A stretch of 16,443 nucleotides of DNA from Oryzihumus sp036391795. Lineage in GTDB: Bacteria > Actinomycetota > Actinomycetes > Actinomycetales > Dermatophilaceae. Below are positions 13,582-16,443 of this stretch, one piece after another; the stretch's first letter is position 1, and every line of letters begins with the position of its first letter. Where the stretch lies: assembly GCF_036391795.1 (NCBI RefSeq), contig NZ_DASVZH010000308.1:1-16443 (forward strand), read 5' to 3'. The notes beneath the pieces are model-generated. The model made no database searches and had not been told where the DNA came from. It saw only the letters and a program-made list of their open reading frames with translations. A program made the position numbers and the translations under genes.

Positions 13582-14510
13582 CCGACCTGTATGCCGCGCG
13601 ATGGCGGGGTCAGCCCGGGCGCCTGGAGGTCTGGTACGCCACCCTCACCGACCCCGCGACCGGGCTGGGGCTCTGGCTTCACCACGAGATGGTGGCCGGA
13701 CGTGACGGGACGGTGCGCTGGCACGGCTGGGCCGCCGCCTTCCCGGCCGATGGGCCGCCGGTGCTCGCCCGGTTCGGCCCGGCGCCGTGCAACGACACCT
13801 CCCGCGGCAGGATCGTCGGGCTGCCCGGTGTCTGCGCCGCGCCGGAGCGGCTCGCCGGGAGCACAGGGGAGCTGGCGTGGGACCTGCGGGTGGCGGACGG
13901 CGGGGAGCCGCTGTTCACCTTCCCCCGCTGGGCCTGGGAGCGGGAGCTGCTGCCCGCTGCGCAGGTCGTGCCGGCGCCCACGGCCTCCTTCTCGGGCAGG
14001 GTCCGCGTGGGCGGGCAGGAGCTCACCGTCGTCGGGGCGCCCGGCGCGGTCGCCCGGATCTATGGCCACGGCAACGCCGAGAGGTGGGGGTGGCTGCACG
14101 CCGACCTCGGGGGCCGGGACGTGCTCGAGGTGGTGGCAGCGGTGTCCACCCGCCCCGGCCTGCGCTCGCTCAAGCCGCTGCCGCTGCTGCAGCTGAGGGT
14201 GGGTGGGCGCACCTGGCCGCGGCGCCCGCTGCTCGCCGCGCCGCTGCTGACCGCCGACCTGCGGCTGCCGCACTGGTCGGTGTCCGGGACGCTCGGTCGT
14301 CGCCGGGTCCGGGTGGCCGTCGAGCAGGACCCGCGGGAGTCGGTGACCGTGCCGTACGACGACCCGTCCGGGCCGGGCCCGGTGTGCACCAACAGTGAGC
14401 GGGCCACGGCGGACGTGCTGCTGGAGCGGTGGTCCGGCCGCTGGTCGGTGGAACGGCACTGGCACCTGGACCGGCGGGCCCACGCCGAGCTGGGTAGCCG
14501 ACAGGCGTGA
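13578..14510 (+). CDS. Possible AttH/CrtC-like (lipocalin-fold) protein, last gene of operon
   Basis: The 310-residue product has no signal peptide and no membrane helix. It is rich in short beta-like strands with Trp/Arg (W-H-G-W-A-A-A-F, F-P-R-W-A-W-E-R-E-L-L-P) and carries G-H-G-N-A-E-R-W-G-W-L-H-A-D-L near 163-177. That pattern, in a two-lobed beta protein, resembles the AttH/CrtC (hydroxyneurosporene hydratase-like) or tocopherol-cyclase-like group, but I cannot place it firmly. The GTG start overlaps the GMC stop by GTGA, so it belongs to the same coupled operon. A role in modifying or binding the hydrophobic substrate of the oxidoreductase is plausible but unproven. The gene ends at 14510, ahead of a tandem-repeat gap. 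Confidence 0.65.
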   Translation: MTDLYAARWRGQPGRLEVWYATLTDPATGLGLWLHHEMVAGRDGTVRWHGWAAAFPADGPPVLARFGPAPCNDTSRGRIVGLPGVCAAPERLAGSTGELAWDLRVADGGEPLFTFPRWAWERELLPAAQVVPAPTASFSGRVRVGGQELTVVGAPGAVARIYGHGNAERWGWLHADLGGRDVLEVVAAVSTRPGLRSLKPLPLLQLRVGGRTWPRRPLLAAPLLTADLRLPHWSVSGTLGRRRVRVAVEQDPRESVTVPYDDPSGPGPVCTNSERATADVLLERWSGRWSVERHWHLDRRAHAELGSRQA

Positions 14511-14530
14511 CCGTGACCGTGATCGTTCGG

Positions 14531-14614
14531 GCCTGACGGTTCGTGCCCGACGGTTCGTGCCTGACGGCTTCGGGGCTGACGGCTTTGGCCCGACGGCTCC
14601 GGTCGGAGGCTCAG
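14531..14614. repeat. Tandem 14-bp repeats in the convergent gap
   Basis: Units of the form GCCTGACGGTTCGT begin at 14531, 14545, 14559, 14573 and 14587 (14-bp period), decaying from GCCTGACGGTTCGT through GCCCGACGGTTCGT and GCCTGACGGCTTCG to GGCCCGACGGCTCC; a sixth, poorer copy runs to 14614 and touches the muramidase stop. Three 6-bp CGTGAC-like copies (14506-14523) precede it. No clear terminator is seen apart from a weak CCGAC/GTCGG stem near 14590-14606. Confidence 0.75.
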
Positions 14615-16221
14615 GCGCCGAGCGCCAGCCAGGTGCGGGAGTCGACGACGCCGGTGGCCGGCAGGTGGTGCGCGCGCTGCGCGGCAACCACCGCTGCCCG
14701 GGTGAGCGGGCCGAAGTCGCCGTCTGCCGTGAGCCGCAGCGCCTTCTGCAGTGCGGCGACGGCCGGCCCTCGGGACCCGACCCGCAGGACGGTGCCGATG
14801 AACGGGTGCAGCGGGGACGGGGTGGTGGCCCTGACCAGGGCCGACCACGTGGCGGCGTCGACGACTGCGGTGGCCGGCAGGTGGTGGGCCTTCTTCCAGG
14901 CCACCAGGGCGGCTGCGGTCGCCGGTCCGAAGTCCCCGTCGGCCTTGGCGTGGACCACCTTCTGCACCGCGACGACCGCGGGCCCTTGGGAGCCCACCCG
15001 CAGCACCGTGTGGACCCACGGCAGCAGCGGGCTGACGTTCGGCGCCGGCTTGGGGGTGGGCTTCGGTGCCGGCTTGGGGACGGGCTTCGGGACGGGCTTG
15101 GGCGCGGGAGCCGGTGCGGGTGCCGGCTTGGGGACGGGCTTCGGTGCGGGAGCCGGGACCGGCTTGGGCGCCGGGATGGGCGCGCCGACCGCGACGAGGA
15201 GCGCCTTCCAGGTCGCGAGGTCCACCACGCCCGTGCCGGGGACCTGCCGGGCCTGCTGCCAGGCGACCAGCGCGGCCTGGGTGTGCGGGCCGAAGTCGCC
15301 GTCGTTGTCGACCTTGAGGACCTGCTGCAGCGCCTGGACCGCGGCCACCGGCTGTCCGGCCACGCCGCGCCCGAGCAGCGTGCCGTAGTGGGCCACGAGG
15401 GTCGCCTTGAGGGCGGCCGGCGAGAGCAGCGGGAACCGGCTCGGGGCGGGCACGGTCGTGGGCGGGGGAGCCGGCGCACCCGCCGCGAGCAGGGCGAGGT
15501 CGGCGCTGGTGCCGTTGAACAGGCTCATGTCCAGGGGGGCACTGAAGCCCGGCATGGACGACTGGTTGCTGTACTGCCAGAACGTGTAGCGCGTCCAGCC
15601 GCCGGGCAGCGGTGACGGGGGCACGCTCGAGTAGCTGGCCACCCACAGCAGGTAGCGGTCCTTGAAGGCGGTGCTGTTACCCGTCGCGCTCTGCCAGAAC
15701 GCCGGGTAGGTGTAGATGACCGGGCGCCGGCCGGTCTGCTTCTCGACCTCGGTCAGCCACGCCTGCGCCCAGGCCACGAGCTGGGCGGGCTTGAGGCCGC
15801 CGCTGGACTCGAGGTCGAGCACCGGCGGCAGGTCGCCCTTGCGGTTCATCGCCCCGACGGTGCGGGCGAAGTAGTCGGCCTGGGTCACCGCCGTGCGCAG
15901 GTCCGCCCCGGGCGCGGCGAAGTGGTAGGCGCCGCGCATCATGCCCTGGCTTCCGAGGGCGGCCCAGTCCCGGGCGAACCACGGGTTCGTGTAGGTGGTG
16001 CCCTCGGTGGCCTTGACGAAGGCGAAGGCCGCACCGCCGGTGGAGTGCGCCTGGCCCCAGTCGATCGTGTAGCCGGTCACGTGCTGGTAGCTCGAGACGT
16101 CGGGGCCGTAGACGGAGGCACCGGCCGGTGCGGCGGCGAGGACAAGCAGCGCCACCGCGCCGGTCAGCGCCCGGCGGGCACGGTGCGCCCGGGGGCTGAG
16201 CGTGTAACGGATGTGACGCAT
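14611..16221 (-). CDS. Secreted GH25 muramidase with three peptidoglycan-binding domains
   Basis: The 536-residue enzyme has a signal peptide (about 1-35, basic start then LTGAVALLVLAAAPAGA). A GH25 lysozyme domain spans about 37-245: Y-G-P-D-V-S-S-Y-Q (D41), F-V-K-A-T-E-G, G-A-Y-H-F, and V-L-D-L-E-S with the D136/E138 acidic pair, then F-W-Q-Y-S. Three peptidoglycan-binding (PG_binding_1-like) repeats follow near 264-343, 397-465 and 470-535, each with D-G-D-F-G-P and V-V-D-x-x-T-W. A Pro/Lys/Ala linker (about 348-396) sits between repeats 1 and 2. It should hydrolyse the MurNAc-GlcNAc bond at the cell surface. I chose ATG at 16221; a -10-like TAATCT ends 7 nt upstream and no ribosome site is visible, so the message may be leaderless. 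It is convergent with the GMC operon and divergent from a lipoprotein gene. Confidence 0.93.
   Translation of the reverse strand: MRHIRYTLSPRAHRARRALTGAVALLVLAAAPAGASVYGPDVSSYQHVTGYTIDWGQAHSTGGAAFAFVKATEGTTYTNPWFARDWAALGSQGMMRGAYHFAAPGADLRTAVTQADYFARTVGAMNRKGDLPPVLDLESSGGLKPAQLVAWAQAWLTEVEKQTGRRPVIYTYPAFWQSATGNSTAFKDRYLLWVASYSSVPPSPLPGGWTRYTFWQYSNQSSMPGFSAPLDMSLFNGTSADLALLAAGAPAPPPTTVPAPSRFPLLSPAALKATLVAHYGTLLGRGVAGQPVAAVQALQQVLKVDNDGDFGPHTQAALVAWQQARQVPGTGVVDLATWKALLVAVGAPIPAPKPVPAPAPKPVPKPAPAPAPAPKPVPKPVPKPAPKPTPKPAPNVSPLLPWVHTVLRVGSQGPAVVAVQKVVHAKADGDFGPATAAALVAWKKAHHLPATAVVDAATWSALVRATTPSPLHPFIGTVLRVGSRGPAVAALQKALRLTADGDFGPLTRAAVVAAQRAHHLPATGVVDSRTWLALGA
15034..15180 (-). repeat. Pro/Lys/Ala linker-coding repeat in the muramidase gene
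   Basis: The DNA repeats GGCTTGGGGACGGGCTTCGG-like units on the plus strand, coding for PKPVPKPAP-type linker on the minus strand. It is in frame and typical of wall-protein linkers; copy number may vary between strains. Confidence 0.7.
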
Positions 16222-16228
16222 GATGCGG

Positions 16229-16234
16229 AGATTA
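16229..16234 (-). promoter_or_regulatory. -10-like TAATCT of the muramidase gene
   Basis: TAATCT on the minus strand is followed after 7 nt by the ATG at 16221, the spacing expected for a leaderless transcript. No convincing -35 was found. Confidence 0.4.
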
Positions 16235-16296
16235 AGCCAAAGAGGCCCGTCGGCGTGGGCGTTCAGGGCAGAGTTGACCCGAATGGAGGAGGTCCT

Positions 16297-16443
16297 TTGC
16301 CAACCCACCGCACCGTCGCCGTCCGAGGGCTGCTGGCCCTGGCCGCCGCGACCGCACTCGCCGGCTGCGGCCCGGACTCGGTTGTGCCACGCGCGGCCGC
16401 GCCCACGACGTCCACGTCCGTGCCGTCGTCGGCGGCACCGTCC
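16297..16443 (+). CDS. Lipoprotein N-terminus (3' end beyond window)
   Basis: Forty-nine codons are visible from a TTG start at 16297, preceded by a very strong ribosome site GGAGGAGG (16285-16292). The N-terminus is M-P-T-H-R-T-V-A-V-R-G followed by a hydrophobic core L-L-A-L-A-A-A-T and lipobox L-A-G-C (C24), so the protein should be lipidated and held on the outer membrane face. A Thr/Ser/Pro/Ala linker follows and then the window ends. No domain can be seen, so function is unknown. It is divergent from the muramidase gene across 75 bp, so they may share regulation. The frame is confirmed by the lipobox and the absence of stops. Confidence 0.85.
   Translation, partial: MPTHRTVAVRGLLALAAATALAGCGPDSVVPRAAAPTTSTSVPSSAAPS

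Noticed and set aside
14395..15615. Plus-strand open frame (406 codons) opposite the GH25 muramidase
   Set aside because: Antisense translation of PG-binding repeats and linker; its apparent repeats are inherited from the real gene.
16201..16221. Possible MtrA-like GTCAC/GTTAC pair at the start of the muramidase gene
   Set aside because: The half-sites are 9 bp apart start to start rather than 11, and they lie inside the coding start.
16222..16308. N-terminal extension of the muramidase to 16308
   Set aside because: It would bury the signal peptide behind 29 residues and overlap the ribosome site and start of the divergent lipoprotein.

Overview
The window is about 72% GC. GTG and TTG starts are common and nearly every codon ends in G or C. 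The gene content points to a high-GC actinobacterium: a cysteine-dioxygenase leader peptide, a CopC protein with a four-helix membrane partner, AarF/UbiB kinase, a Tat/GMC operon, and a GH25 lysozyme with PG-binding repeats. It resembles Micrococcales of the Intrasporangiaceae type, but that placement is inference. I see no insertion sequence, prophage or CRISPR array; it reads as ordinary chromosome.

Layout. 1-1037 (minus): a sulfur operon made of a 38-aa leader peptide, a cysteine dioxygenase and a rhodanese cut by the window edge. 1279-1905 (minus): a DedA membrane protein. 2023-2421 (plus): a small conserved actinobacterial protein. 2607-5697 (plus): a three-gene phosphorelay (PAS/GAF histidine kinase, stand-alone receiver, stand-alone HPt), each joined by a 4-bp GTGA overlap. 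A 13-bp tandem repeat and a strong hairpin separate it from the convergent NlpC/P60 peptidase (5782-6249, minus), which sits behind a probable cyclic-di-AMP riboswitch. 6410-6724 has no gene but holds a perfect 16-bp palindrome. A 53-aa membrane peptide (6725-6886, minus) and two near-identical tRNA-Lys(CTT) genes with their own promoters and terminators follow.

7464-8741 (minus) is a copper pair (CopC and a four-TM protein), and 8781-10451 (minus) is an ABC1/UbiB kinase-like protein. Divergent from it, 10665-14510 (plus) is a four-gene operon with GTGA couplings: a secreted Cys-containing protein, a Tat-exported small-subunit-like protein, a GMC-type FAD oxidoreductase and a protein that may be AttH/CrtC-like. 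Its promoter region holds a GTTACC-N5-GTAACC direct repeat resembling an MtrA box. A 14-bp tandem repeat fills the convergent gap to a secreted GH25 muramidase with three PG-binding domains (14611-16221, minus). A lipoprotein gene starting with TTG (16297 onward, plus) runs off the end.

Themes: sulfur handling under peptide-leader control, cell-wall hydrolases with second-messenger control, and an uncharacterised extracytoplasmic oxidoreductase operon, which is the best candidate for undescribed biochemistry. The phosphorelay with no encoded output is the second.
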